64,000 nucleotides of DNA from Glandiceps talaboti (lineage: Eukaryota > Hemichordata > Enteropneusta > Spengelidae), in NCBI RefSeq assembly GCF_964340395.1, contig NC_135562.1, forward strand, positions 9,302,134 to 9,366,133. The letters run 5' to 3'. The notes under the pieces are model-generated. The model searched no databases, was not told the DNA's origin, and worked only from the letters and a program-made list of their open reading frames with translations. Below are positions 49,601 through 61,361 of the stretch, piece by piece (positions within the stretch are counted from its first letter, which is position 1; the number at the start of each line of letters is the position of its first letter). The position numbers and the translations under genes are program-made.

Positions 49601-52600
49601 CACTAGCTGATATGTTTACAGGACTCCTCATCTCACTGCTTTCTGATTTGACCTCCCTAGCTCCCTCATTCTTTTCCCCAGTTTCAATATCAGAACTGCC
49701 TACTGTTTTTTGTTGACTGTTGAATCTATTGCTACTAATATCTTTGATGTTTTTCTCATTGTTAGATGCAGCCTTTTTTCTAACTTTTCTGTTCGTTGCA
49801 ATTGTAAGGCTACTCTGTTCTGCCAACAATTTGGCTCTAGACCTTGTAACCCTGGTTGTGGTGTTCATCTCCAAGGTTTCACATGTTGCCTTCATCGCTT
49901 GTGTCTCTTTAGTCGACGAACATGACAGTGATCTTGTCAGCCTAGACATTCTTGTATTCTGTGAAGCATGTTCTTGTTCTACATTGTTCTGTGGTACAGA
50001 AAATTTTTCCTGCATGTCATCAGGTTGTGTTAGTCTTGTTTTGCTTACTGACGACATGCTATGTGGCTGTTCTTTGTTCTCCAGTGGTAAGATAAAATCT
50101 TCCTTCACTGCGTCAGATCTGGTTAACATTGTCTTTCTTAGTGATTGCAGGCTATGTAGTGGTTTTGTTTTCTCCTGTAGGGTTGTACAATCTTGGACTT
50201 TGTCAACTTTGTCAACTTTTGTTGTCTGCATAACGAGTGTTTTCACCTTGTCTTGTGCTAAAATACTATTTTCTTGCATATTCTTCAATTTTGTAGTCTG
50301 CAAGACAGGTGCTGGTTTTATGTTGTTGTCTGGTATAGTATAGTTTTCTTTCAATTCCTCAGATTTTGAAGTCTGCAAGACAGGTGGCGGTACTATCGTG
50401 CTATGGTGTAAGGCACAGTGTTCTTGCACTTCCCCTGACTTTGATGTTTGCAAGTCAGGTGAGAGTACTTTATTGTCCCCTAGTATGGCAAAATCATTTC
50501 GAAATTCATCAGACTTTGTCAACTTTGCTGTTGGTTCTGTCAGTGTTACTCTTGTTGACTGCAAAGTATCTGGTGGTTTTACAGTCTTATCAAGTGTGGT
50601 GTCATCTCCTTGCATTTCATCAGATTTTGTTAGCTCTGTTTTACCTGTGGAATGTAAGGCATGTGTTGATGCTTTCTCCTTCTGTGGTATTCCACAACTG
50701 TTCTGTATTTTGACAACATCACTTTCTGTTGAGTTTATGTCTCTCTCTGTTCTCTTTTCATTTTCACATGCACTCGTCCTCTTCTCTGAAACACTTTCAA
50801 ATATTGACATCTCTTTTATCCTGTCGTCAGGCATCTGTGTATCTGCCATTTCATTGTCCTCAGAACTTGAACTTGACAGAGTTTTTTCAGTGTCTCTGAG
50901 TCCAATATGATTTTGTGACACAGTTGATATAACCACATCACTATCACTGATAACTTGCTTGTCGTCTTTCTTTGCATTTTTAGAATGTTCACATTTTGTT
51001 TTCTTTCTTAGACTTTCATCATTGATGTCTCCTGTCTCAGGTAGCACAGAGAGTATTTTTCTTTTCGGTGTTGTGATATCCAGGTTTTGTTTTTGTGATG
51101 AGGTAGTTGCACAGATGGTATCAGCATTATCAATTAGGGGTGTACCCAAATCAGAGTTATAGTGTTTGTTGATGGCAGACTTTTCATTACAAGGATAATG
51201 ATTTGATTCTGTTTTTGGGCTAGCTTTCTCAAAGTCATCACTACTGGAAGAGTCTGTGCCAAGATCTGATCTTGTACTTTGATTTAGATCAACCATGTTT
51301 AACTTCTTGGGAGTCGAAGTCATCAAATGTTGAACAGCTGTTGTCATGGTTACACTGTCTTTCAGGTCATGATGCTGATTTGGTGCCATATTAGGTGTAC
51401 TGGATTCCTGGGTTGGATGTTGATTGGGAGTTGTAGTTGGTATGTCACATTTTGGGGTTATATGCATTGTTTGTTTTGCATCAACATCAGACCCGCTTTG
51501 ATATTTGTGCACAATACGTTCCTTTGAGTTCACAGATTCTTCAGTCTTTTGAGACTCAGATAAAGTCTGTTCTGTCACACAATCAGATGCGGCTTCATTC
51601 CTTTCACCCTCTAATTCAGATGAAGTCTGTTCAATTACACAATCTGCAGCTTGTTCCTCAACCAAGTTCTGTAATACATTCTGATCCGTACCACAATCAG
51701 ACTGTGGTGATGCAGGTAAAGGCTCACACTGTAGATCACACAATAAACTGCTTTCATCTTGCTCACTATCATCCATTGACAAATCATGGTATCCCTCGTT
51801 CCCATGACTACTGCCTCCTAACACATTGTCAATTTGTTGGCAAACATCATCAAAGTCTGTGTCACTTTCACACTCTGATGCTGCAGGTGACATCGGTAAG
51901 GGCATTAACTGAGAAGGCAGTTCACTTGCTGAAAACTCTATCACAGAAACAAGTTCTGAAAACAGTGTATCTGTACTTGAAATGCATTGGTTTGACTGAC
52001 TGGAACCTGGAAAGTTTCCAAAATTTCTCTGTAATACCGGATTCAGATTTCCAAAGTTTGAGTCTTCCAACTTGTTCAAAGCTTTTTCTGTTTTCGATAG
52101 TTGCCTTTGAAGTTCTTTGTTCCTTTTCTTCAATTCTTCAATCTGCTGTTTTTGTGAGGTAACAGTGTCTCTCAATCTACTGACTGTCTTTTCTTGTTTT
52201 ACAGCTGCAGTGTTTGCCTTGTCAACTTCTTGTTTTGCATTTTTGCACTGACTGATCAGTTCATCCTCCTTCTGTTCCTTCTCCTCAAGACGATTTTCCA
52301 ATTGATGGAACAAATTTTGACACGCGGCATGTTCGCCCTCTATGGTCAGTTTCTGTCCTAATAATCTTGAGTTCGTTGCTTTCAATTGTCCGATTTCTTG
52401 CTTCAAACTTGCACTCTGCTGCAGAGCAGATTCTAGTTGTACCTGTAACACTTGACAATCTTTGTGTTTTATATTCAGTTCCTTGTGTTTCAAATTCAGT
52501 TTGTTTGTAGCATCTTCCAGTTTCTTGGTTTGTGCATTGTATTCCTGACATTTGTGGCTATACTGTTTGATGAGTCTGTCTGTAGAGATGATTTTCTGTT

Positions 52601-52697
52601 TGATCGTGGTAAAACTGGTTGTGTGTTCTTCATTGAGTCTGTCTAACTCTCTTTGGAGTTTGACACAGTTTTCACAGTCTGTTACTTCCATATCCAT
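46647..52697 (-). CDS. ICE1: ICE1-like subunit of the little elongation complex
   Basis: One uninterrupted frame of 2016 codons. An in-frame TGA upstream (near 52750) supports the first ATG at 52697. Residues 1-220 are coiled coil and begin with CENCVKL and TTIKQKIISTDRL, matching the conserved N terminus of vertebrate ICE1 (C..C..LQ, LKQKII.TD). Proline-rich PLSP/PPLSPLPPPP motifs (about 1310-1370) also resemble ICE1. About 675-925 is a degenerate repeat of roughly 30 aa. An AT-hook-like KRKRGRPRK lies near 1050. Short SSPTGQEK-type repeats span about 1150-1245. A lysine-rich run near 1600 precedes a helical C-terminal domain (about 1630-2000), probably the conserved ICE1 C-terminal region. 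ICE1 scaffolds ELL-containing complexes for snRNA gene transcription by RNA polymerase II. Vertebrate ICE1 also has one very large exon and is about 2270 aa. Confidence 0.84.
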   Translation of the reverse strand: MDMEVTDCENCVKLQRELDRLNEEHTTSFTTIKQKIISTDRLIKQYSHKCQEYNAQTKKLEDATNKLNLKHKELNIKHKDCQVLQVQLESALQQSASLKQEIGQLKATNSRLLGQKLTIEGEHAACQNLFHQLENRLEEKEQKEDELISQCKNAKQEVDKANTAAVKQEKTVSRLRDTVTSQKQQIEELKKRNKELQRQLSKTEKALNKLEDSNFGNLNPVLQRNFGNFPGSSQSNQCISSTDTLFSELVSVIEFSASELPSQLMPLPMSPAASECESDTDFDDVCQQIDNVLGGSSHGNEGYHDLSMDDSEQDESSLLCDLQCEPLPASPQSDCGTDQNVLQNLVEEQAADCVIEQTSSELEGERNEAASDCVTEQTLSESQKTEESVNSKERIVHKYQSGSDVDAKQTMHITPKCDIPTTTPNQHPTQESSTPNMAPNQHHDLKDSVTMTTAVQHLMTSTPKKLNMVDLNQSTRSDLGTDSSSSDDFEKASPKTESNHYPCNEKSAINKHYNSDLGTPLIDNADTICATTSSQKQNLDITTPKRKILSVLPETGDINDESLRKKTKCEHSKNAKKDDKQVISDSDVVISTVSQNHIGLRDTEKTLSSSSSEDNEMADTQMPDDRIKEMSIFESVSEKRTSACENEKRTERDINSTESDVVKIQNSCGIPQKEKASTHALHSTGKTELTKSDEMQGDDTTLDKTVKPPDTLQSTRVTLTEPTAKLTKSDEFRNDFAILGDNKVLSPDLQTSKSGEVQEHCALHHSTIVPPPVLQTSKSEELKENYTIPDNNIKPAPVLQTTKLKNMQENSILAQDKVKTLVMQTTKVDKVDKVQDCTTLQEKTKPLHSLQSLRKTMLTRSDAVKEDFILPLENKEQPHSMSSVSKTRLTQPDDMQEKFSVPQNNVEQEHASQNTRMSRLTRSLSCSSTKETQAMKATCETLEMNTTTRVTRSRAKLLAEQSSLTIATNRKVRKKAASNNEKNIKDISSNRFNSQQKTVGSSDIETGEKNEGAREVKSESSEMRSPVNISASEQLSKDMMSESEQPPTKRKRGRPRKTQKRCNLNGNIKVETKLVSNNNKLTLSVDKLESSPKASISNPVNDSTKNSTDSDRSLQSRQQTKQSSGTVTSPTGTVVSKPNSICSPKAVRGSTNEYSRTEQENGVFNPTGQENIASSPRNQEKIASSPTGQEKIVSSPTDRENSASSPNNQENIASSPTGQEKIVSSRTDKEKIASSPTGQVNIASSETGGKKNEFSPTSPVIIRYNSTSSDKTKESEVLNPENTECSPGNQNEFDFYPVSSITCESTVAIATSTASDTVIPVPPLSPTPFDVIADFLQNDIAPPLSPLPPPPIGDIVTPIPLIVSPLPQTPMPPLLSPTEETINGVGEQASPTSPPQEMRDVSEQSTVKNETALLSSPCNFQAVVPKDAISVTPHPPNAARSLLQVFNSNPQTEKTCNTNRQTNKTGGCNMMKTQELQNKETKTVIEHITAVDQGSKTESYRHGDNRQTNLVIKQAESEEKDRNDIKSPVKTRPADCFEDSDLLLDDQQFHDYTALPRVPSSEFNSPRSPVKTGKIDATKSIGTLWGDIACNKNPKQKKKKQRKKKKKKQQQLSSQAQPCFNHSNLFTADQVLQNLLHKINCMVGIQAVSSVIQAVIQYTAVNGLDLMPVIAAKCMTNNNNHTPVISPQEEKIVQALVNKLKIFPREVQVCLMQSLHKAVMSQTALMQCLALCRIYTGLARLLNCRQSVCVLCYDIFLQQRPDALHILLAVVGVWPAILQKESTHIQPVLSALELVMQKQLSTVSDQQQLQVMSKYVHLMCGWQLNSEGNTEQLCQGMINEFRSKKLVLVNDDQCVLTSLGFEIIKALEILALYQGWEWSNNWLIREALWPILKEWSQKMKDTNTDCSSVIMVFDIISAVSRIGLTENQKSVAELLKMMCAVLTQDGVPWIVQCSVARCVLYLAFSDIEHGVTALLTWLSKVERPVQPDIKDGIKKLQNICKPQRKRRSDGSKPKRL
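48960..49250 (-). repeat. Coding minisatellite within ICE1
   Basis: About eight imperfect units of 36 bp (12 codons, consensus ASSPTGQEKI and variants). The nucleotide core TTGGCCTGTTGGACTGGATG recurs on the plus strand. The frame is maintained throughout. Confidence 0.85.
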
Positions 52698-52783
52698 GGT
52701 GTCAATGTACTTGTCTTCGTCAGGCTTACTGGTCTTCCATTTTCGATCTCATTTTAACAGGATACTACATTTCATTATCAGTT
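52698..52783 (-). other. ICE1 5' UTR with upstream splice acceptor
   Basis: On the gene strand TTTATTTCACTTTGTAG precedes this segment, so a 5' noncoding exon probably lies upstream. A plausible donor (CTAATG then GTCAGT) is at about 55012, which would place both foldback elements inside a 2.2-kb 5' UTR intron. Confidence 0.4.
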
Positions 52784-52990
52784 CTACAAAGTGAAATAAA
52801 ATGAAAGGTTAGAATCAATATTAACAGTTTTTGATAAAAGTGTACTATGGAATACACTAACTCTAGCAGTTTGCTGTGCACTTGACATACAATTTTTTTT
52901 TAAACTGCAAAGAATGCTATCAAAATTTATAATGCGCCATGTGTGCCCCCGACCTATGTATAGTATACGACAACCAGGTACATCAAAGAT

Positions 52991-53729
52991 GGTGACGGAT
53001 CAACTCGTCCCAATTTCAACTCGTCCCATTTCAACTCGTCCCACTCAACTCGTCCAATTTTCAACTCGCCCCAATTTCAACTCGCCCCATTTTCAACTCG
53101 CCCCAACTCTTTGCAATATAATTTACCTGTGCATATATGAAATCGAAGCTAGTAGTACTCAGTTTGGAGGGTCTGTGGTATCTCGTATTCCACTAATGAA
53201 GTACCACTTGCGCTGTAAACACATACTACAATACTTAGTTGCGTTAACTAGGGAGAGGAGACACGTCTCCAAAACCCGTACGCGCGGAAGTCGTAAGCGT
53301 GTCAGTCACTAATATTCTCCCTGGTTATTATCATTATTATTTCTTATTTGGGTTGTAAACATTAAGTCCTAATGTGAAAAGTGATATTCCATGACTGAGG
53401 AAATTTAAAGTTGTTGTGCTAGTATAAGTTCTTTATATCTACCAAACACTTAGCCAAAACACACACTACTTTCTGCTACGAAATGTTACATTTGCTACGC
53501 TTCGACAGGCTACGTAGGTAAAATCATGTAAATGTTTCGGTCTCCGTACTTCGAGTCCATGTATCGTTTAGATTTATAAACTTTTCCTAGTGTTGTTGGG
53601 GCGAGTTGAAAATGGGACGAGTTAAAAATGGGGCGAGTTGAAAATGGGGCGAGTTGAAAATGGGGCGAGTTGAAATTGGGGCGAGTTGAAATGGGACGAG
53701 TTGAAAATGGGACGAAGTGAATCGCAATC
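52991..53729. mobile_element. Foldback-like element, copy A
   Basis: Both ends carry tandem 13-17-bp subrepeats (TTTCAACTCGCCCCA and TTCAACTCGTCCCA, complement at the right), around about 490 bp of unique sequence. CATCAAAGAT flanks it directly at 52981-52990 and 53730-53739, a likely 10-bp target duplication. Subrepeat-built inverted ends recall foldback transposons. No transposase frame is present. Confidence 0.75.
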
Positions 53730-54116
53730 CATCAAAGATACATGCACTATAACCAATCAGAATATGTGCTCTCCCTGTCTTGCTGCAATAATTGTAGCTT
53801 TGTTTTTATTTACAATACTTTTTAAAATTATATTTGTGTATTTTAGTTTGTGTGACTCAACATTGTTCGTTTTACAGTTTATTTTCTTACGGGGTTCTAG
53901 CGGAGGACCGGGAGCGACGTTGCGAAACCGCTACAGCATGTGTACAGTACTGCATCTCCGCCCTGACAAGCCTTACCTACACTAAAATCTATTGCATCTG
54001 TGCGTGAAAACGCTCTAAAGTACGAACATATGATACACTACTCGCAGCAACAAAACAAAACCAGTGATCGTGATGTTGCACCGGCCATGCATACCCAGGG
54101 CCTAGTACTGTAGTAC

Positions 54117-54840
54117 GATTGCGATTCACATCGTCCCATTTTCAACTCGTCCCATTTCAACTCGCCCCAATTTCAACTCGCCCCATTTTCAACTCGCCCC
54201 ATTTTTAACTTGTCCCATTTTCAACTCGCCCCAACAACACTAGGAAATGTTTATAAATCTAAACGATACATGGACTCGAAGTACGGAGACCGAAACATTT
54301 ACATGATTTTACCTACGTAGCCAGTTGAAGCGTAGCAAATGTAACATTTCGTAGCAGAAAGTGGTGTGGGTTTTGGCTAAGTGTTTGGTAGATCTAGAAC
54401 TTATACTAGCACAACAACTTTCCTCAGTCATGGAATATCACTTTTCACACTTTTAGGACTTAATGTTTACAACCCAAATAAGAAATAATAATGATAATAA
54501 CCAGGGAGAATATTAGTGACTGACACGCTTACGACTTCCGCGCGTACGGGTTTTGGAGACGTGTTTCCTCTCCCTAGTTAACGCAACTTAGTAATAGTAT
54601 TGTAGTATGTGTTTACAGCGCAAGTGGTACTTCATTAGTGGAATACGAGATACCACAGACCCTCCAAACTGAGTACTACTAGCTTCGATTTCATATTTGC
54701 ACAGGTAAATTATATTGTAAAGAGTTGGGGCGAGTTGAAAATGGGGCGAGTTGAAATTGGGGCGAGTTGAAAATTGGACGAGTTGAGTGGGACGAGTTGA
54801 AATGGGACGAGTTGAAATTGGGACGAGTTGATCCGTCACC
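54117..54840. mobile_element. Foldback-like element, copy B (inverted relative to copy A)
   Basis: It is almost the exact reverse complement of copy A, from GATTGCGATTCAC to GATCCGTCACC, with small indels. About 390 bp separates the two copies. No direct duplication flanks it; instead the outside sequences (CTAGTACTGTAGTAC and GTATTACAGTACTAG) are nearly inverted copies of each other. Confidence 0.75.
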
Positions 54841-56665
54841 GTATTACAGTACTAGTACTTCTACTGTGAACGTTCACATTACGTTAGACTACACAGTTCA
54901 CTGCACTGAGCTGCATGCAGTCGATCAAATGAACTAACATGTGTATTTCTTCAACATATTTACAAATACTAGACATTTAAACCTCGGTATGACAAAAAGT
55001 GTGTACTGACCATTAGGTGTAAGGTCATCCAGTCTTCAGTTTCACGAGAATAACGATGATAACTCGGTGTTTGTATTGCGAATAGTCTCACGTGTGTATG
55101 GCGACCTTCCATATTTGTAACCTTTCACCCGTGCAGCCGTTGTGAACAAGAATTTTTTTTTTTTTGCATTTTAAACTTTGAAAATAATATCCATTATGTA
55201 TTTCTCCCTTATATCTTAGACATAGAATATATGTAATGGGAAATTATTAAAAGAAAATATGAAACATTTACTGATTTTTAAAAATATTGTTTGGTTTCAC
55301 TAAGTATTTCAGTGTACGAGGACAAAGATTCTTGCGCAAATCGACTGCGCAGTAATTCGCCGGTAAGTTTGGACTTTGCTGTGGTGTGCCTACCAAGTCA
55401 TCGAGAGTGAAAACACAAGTTTTTTTCAAAAGGTGGGATTTTATTAGTTATTAATTGTCGATAAACATAGCGTATACCAACAGCAAATGCAAGTTATCGG
55501 GTTTCAAATCAGCGAATTAATGAAGACTAAACGCCAGCCGCATCTTAGCATTGGCACATGTATGGGGATTGCTGTTGCATGGGTCATTCATTCCTCCTCT
55601 AGTACAGTTAGCTCTCAGCTGCAGCATACAGCTCACTTACACACGTATCCCCAGTTTCACATTTTTTTTCGTACTGTAAATCAATATTTTTTCGATAAAC
55701 AGCCAAATTAAAGATTGTCTGTCTAGACCTGTTCGTCGGAAAGTTGGCAATGGGAATCATTGTCATATTTTCTTGAACTTGAAGTATATTCATTTCATTT
55801 CGGATGTCCCCCTCATTGTATATTATTGGAACGTTCCAAAATTAACTATTTTCTCACCCCCCCCCCCCATCTCAAACTCAGCTATTCCCACAGATAGTAG
55901 TTTACCACAAATTCTTAAATGATATAGTTTATATTCCTTTTCATAAGATGATTTTTTTTTGAAAATAATATGTATAAGGGGATCAAATATGTATATTTCT
56001 ACCCAAATAGTAATCTAGTTTTTCTTATCTGAGATAGCATACACAGTGAGACTAATATTAATAATCTCAATAAATATGTTATTGATATTCGTTAGTTTTT
56101 AAAAAAGAAAGAAAGATTGAAGACATTTAATTGGATTTCTAGAAAGCGTATTGGTGTATGAATATGAATCCAGACTGTCTATTTTGATTGCATACATGTA
56201 CATGTACCAAAGACAACAGAGGGAGACTGCATTACAATGCCTATTGTCACCTCTCCCTCTATTGTCTCTGGTCATACAAAGGAAATCATTTTTTATAGCT
56301 ATAGTGATAATGCCTCTCTGATAATGCCTCACTGCTAGGGGTCATTATCAACAAAGCTGATAACTGGTGAACTGCAAGGTGTCATTTGTTACATCATTAA
56401 CAATGAAGGGGAGGGTGTGCTGACAGCTGTCAACATTGTCAGTGATGTTATACATGTATCAGTGTATAGACAGTGGAGGGGTGAGGGACAGAAAGCTGTC
56501 AACGGGTCTGAATGTGTGATGCCAATGCTATATCAGTGTCAAAGTGCTTGCAGACATCTATATATAAATGACACCACACTACTTCTAATATCACTCATAC
56601 TTTGTGTTCAACTAAAGAAGGTTATCTATCGACCATTTCTTCCTCGATTGTACAGAATAGCAAGT

Positions 56666-59600
56666 ATGCCACCAAAAAGAAGGAAAACCAAAAGTACTGG
56701 AAGTGAACAGAATGACAGTCGTCCAAGCAAGAAGGTCAAAGGTCAGTGAGCAGACTATACATTTGTATTTACAATCCACTACATTTCACAACTCATAAAT
56801 TGCAAAAATTTACAAAATGTATAAAAAGTTTGTCATTAAACATAAACATTTATCATTAAATGTCTATGATTTATATACGACAAATGTTTTCAGTTGCACA
56901 TTTTTTAATCGTTAATTACAAACATGGACCTGGTATACTTTTGTGTTGCTTCACATTTTTTCAAGTAAAAAACAGTAGTCTGTATATATGTAAGATATGG
57001 CATTTGTGCCACACTCTCAGCTACCACTCTCTTGTTCTGTTTATTGAAAAATGCAACTAAATACCCATTTGTCATCCATATGGCCACATAGAGGGATATG
57101 GACCAAATTGAGATATTATTTTTTATCCAAATTGTAAATACTTTCTTCAAACTTATCTTATAATTGTATTTATGTTGCTGTTTACCATAGAAAGATCATA
57201 GAATTGCTGAATACTAGTATCTATATACATCATGTAGCAATAACGTGTATTTTACTATGATTCTGAGTTATTTGTCACTTTTTGGATGCACACAAAAAGT
57301 ACCTCATAGAATCATTGCTTCAGTTTGCCTGACTATTATGCTACATATCTGACAGTTACTGGCAATGATAAGACATGTTTCAGTTAGCAGAATATTGTGT
57401 CTAAGTCTTCACATAATAGAAATATATCGCAGAAATTCTTCTTCTTCAGATTTGGCTAATGTCCATTTAATTAAAAGATGAAACTTCCAAGTAACTGGGG
57501 TCTCAGTACAGTTAGTATCAGAGCGCCTTCTTTGGAACTATAGCTTTCTCTCAAATTCTTGGTTTCTGACTTTATCGTGGCTACATGCTATAGAGCGCCC
57601 CTGTCTCAGTATAGCATTGTTATCAAATTGTAATTTTATCAATTTCAGTGACTATATCCCATCCAAGCCACTGCAAAAAACCTGGTAAAGTGTTGGTATT
57701 CGGAGAAGGTGATGTTGGCCAACTTGGTCTAGGTGAAGACATAATGGAGAGAAAACGACCAGCTTTAGTAACGTTACCTGATGGTGCTGATGGTGATGCT
57801 ATCCAGGTAGAAGCTGGTGGTATGCACACAGTTGTTTTAACCAGTGAGGGCAAGGTATGTATCTCTGTAATGGTGATGGTATTGCTACATTGCAACCATT
57901 GTGCTGTCGAAGTCAAAATCCTCATTCTCCCAAGGGGGTATTTATTTGTACACAACTAAGTACAGAGAGACAGACACACCTTACTTTCTCCTGCTGTATT
58001 TTATGCTGTACCACACTCCTAAGGTCTTATATACCCAATGACAATATGATACCAATTATGCATCCCTAAATGGATTTTTGGTTTTAATGTATTTATAATA
58101 ATATGAAATGGCAAATAAGAAAAAATTAGAAAGATCAAATAATGCATATAAAATGGCATGTAATCAAAAGAATACATTTGTTATGTGATTTTAGACTAAA
58201 AATTGTATTTTTAATATCTTATGATGTCATGTTTCAGATCTTTACGTTTGGTTGTAATGATGAAGGTGCCTTGGGTAGAGATACCAGTGAAGACGGGTCA
58301 GAGTATGAAGTTGGGGTTGTACCACTTAATTCGAGGGTGGTGCAGGTCAGTGCAGGGGATTCTCATACAGCAGCTCTAACCGATGATGGTAAAGTGTATG
58401 CCTGGGGTGCATTTAGGGTAAGTATTACCGTAATCGATAGGAGGGGGTTTTGTCATCTACAAAGACCTTCTCAAAATTGTGATGCAAAGAAATAGAAATA
58501 TGAAATAAATGTTTTGAGTTAGGATTAATATTAGGCCATGTGGATGAGGATTTGATATTTATTTTGGATTTTTAATTTATAAAACAATTTTATCATGGAG
58601 TCCTACTTGAAAAATCAATATGAAACAACATATGCCAAGTCCTTGTTTTTAACTCAAATTGCAAAAGACTGATAAAGGTGTAAAATCATTATTATTGTAC
58701 GTACAATAATGTACACGTCAATTTTTACACAGTAGCAAAGCCTTGTAGATGTATGGTCACCAGTGTGCCCTCTAAGCCAAATTGACATGCCACTGACGCA
58801 CACAATTTCTAGTGATGCACCAAAATTTGGTGTTCCCCTATCTCTTACTATGTGGTGACTCACAAGAAATACATGTACCAGTTTTTATCATTTTGACTCA
58901 CAACAACAAAAGTTGGCTATCACTAGAGGGCACACTGATGGTTACACGTACAGTATATGTATATGGTAAATCAATTTATTTCAGTTTTACCTCATGGTTA
59001 TAATATGCATACTTTGACTTTGCTCAGTGCCTACTAGGTTAATGTCTTTCACAAAAACCCACATTTAATCACCTTTCAAATTTACCTTATACAGGACAGT
59101 AATGGAGTGATTGGACTAACAATGAATGGCAAACAACTAGAACCCAAAGAAATGTTACCAAATCACAGAGTGGAACAGATTGCATCAGGTACAGATCATC
59201 TCTGTATGTTGACAACAGAGGGCAGTATATTCTCCATGGGGTCAGCTGAACAAGGACAGTTAGGAAGGGTTGCAGAATGCTTCTCTCACAGAGGAGGACG
59301 TAGGACACTCAGTAAGTAAATCAAACATTTATAGGTCCCAGTCTTATTACTTTGTGATAATTATTAGGTATAACACACAACTAACCACCAAGAACCGTAA
59401 GATTACAAGCTGTGCTCTTTGAAAGGTAGCAGTGAAAAGTTTATGAAAATCACTTCATTACCTGGAGTGGCATTCCCCTCTAAAGATAGTGATGACAGAA
59501 TTTATGAGTACCTCTGTGATAATCTGATTGGTTAAAGAGTTTGATGGTTTACATTATATTTATGTGACATTTACAGGGTTGTCCCAAATATTCATTTGAC

Positions 59601-61275
59601 ATAACTGCCTAATGAAGTCCCCCATTTGATTATATGTTCTAAAAACTTATATTTTATTACTTTTGTAGAAGAGTTGTTGGAACCGGCTGTCGTACATTGT
59701 CGGAGAGTGAAGGGTAAAGGAAAGTTTAAGTTTGACAGTATCTGGTGTACATCATATAACACATTTGCCAGAGCTCCTGATGTTGGTGTTTTTGGTTGGG
59801 GACTTAATAACTATCATCAGCTAGGTAAGTGTAATATTTAGTGAAAATGTGGATATTGTGGAATTTTGGTTGCTAAATAATCAGATGCTGTCTCTCTGTT
59901 ATGACCTTGCGGTAGGTGTCGCACGTTAACGTATTGGTGTGTGTGAACAATAGGCCATTCAGGAAATTGAGAATACAGCGCCCTCACTCAAATTGGGGTA
60001 TCATCATCTCATAGTACCGTTTCTTAAAGAGCTTTGTCCCTTGGTATTCTGTAGAAGTGTAAATCAGGGATGTTTTTCATATTGTTCAGATATCGAGGGA
60101 AACAGCAGTGCTGTATGATTAACCGAGTAACCTATACCGTGTATACCCCCAACGCACACACAGACAGGAAGTAGAGCGCCACCATGGTAAATTTTGGAAA
60201 TGCCTATTAGAACATGTAGAACCCACTACACCTTTTCATATAACTACACTCGCAACTGAAGTGCCTAGTTCCATGAATATTGACAGACACAGAGTGGGGA
60301 TAGCAAGTTCAATGTATTATTCTTTATTCTATTCATGTACTTGTATTGTAAGGCCAGTTTAGGATAATGTGTGTTTTCAAAGTTTTTTATATTATCCAAT
60401 CCTTACTCATCAGCCATGCCCTTTTGTGGAAAATTCCGACTGTTGAGGGCAGCATGATATGATTTATCTCATAGCCTAGGTTTTATGTTAATTTGGACAT
60501 TTGCAGTTGTGTTCACGTCTAACTTTATGATGTCTTTTCATGCTTTTTGTGCTACAGGTGTAGAAAATACAAAGACTTGGTTTATGCCACAGTTGCTAAC
60601 TTCCTGTAAAGATCTCAATGTTAGCTGTATTTCAGGGGGACAACACCACACAGTTTTATTAGATGACAAAGGTAAGATGTCTTTGTTGTAAGCTTTTTTA
60701 TCAGGGGGACAACACCAACAGTGGGACAAACGGTATATTGCCAAAGACTGTCGTTTTTCATGCATAAACGCTGTCAATATGTAATTGCTGAATCATACAA
60801 TTTTACCTACTACTGCATACATATGAAGGTTATTGTTTCTCCATATACCTAGCTTTGTTAATTTCTTCCCACTGTATCTTTACATAGATGGTACTGTTAT
60901 TTCTTTGGTGAATTTCAGTTACATTTGAGAAATGTTTTGTCTCTTTTCAGGTTCAGTATACTCAATGGGGAGGATAGACTATGGTAGGTTGGGTTTAGGT
61001 GAAGACCCAGAAGAGTCGCATATACCCCAAGCTGTGACTACAATCACAGACAAAGTGGTTAGTATAGGATGTGGTAGCTCAGTCAGTGCAGCTGTCACCA
61101 TCAATGGTGAGTTATACCAGGCTCTAGACAAACATCATTTACTTAACGTGAATGGTCAGAAATAACTGTTAATAACTGATATCTTTTGTACCTTCCAATT
61201 TACTCAAAATCTGACTGACAAACGTAAAATATGGTCATTGCATTTTAACCATCTTAAAAAGTAACTCTCTCTGTC

Positions 61276-61316
<41 letters not shown>

Positions 61317-61330
61317 TTCTCGCTCTACCC

Positions 61331-61361
<31 letters not shown>

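Larger units (their letters stand above)
52784..56655. promoter_or_regulatory. Divergent ICE1-RCC1 intergenic / 5' UTR intron region
   Basis: The two genes point away from each other. Besides the foldback pair it holds a poly-T run (about 55151-55163), a poly-C run (55857-55869) and unique sequence. A donor-like TTCGCCG then GTAAGT at about 55362 could end the RCC1 first noncoding exon. No coding exon was recognised. Confidence 0.4.

Noticed and set aside
48904-49716. 270-codon plus-strand frame opposite ICE1
   Set aside because: Shadow of the ICE1 coding strand in a repeat-rich section; the conserved N terminus and gene-long frame are on the minus strand.
52914-53312. 132-codon frame with NSTRP/ISTRP repeats
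   Set aside because: It is the translation of the TTCAACTCGTCCCA subrepeats of foldback copy A; the mirror frame in copy B shows the same.
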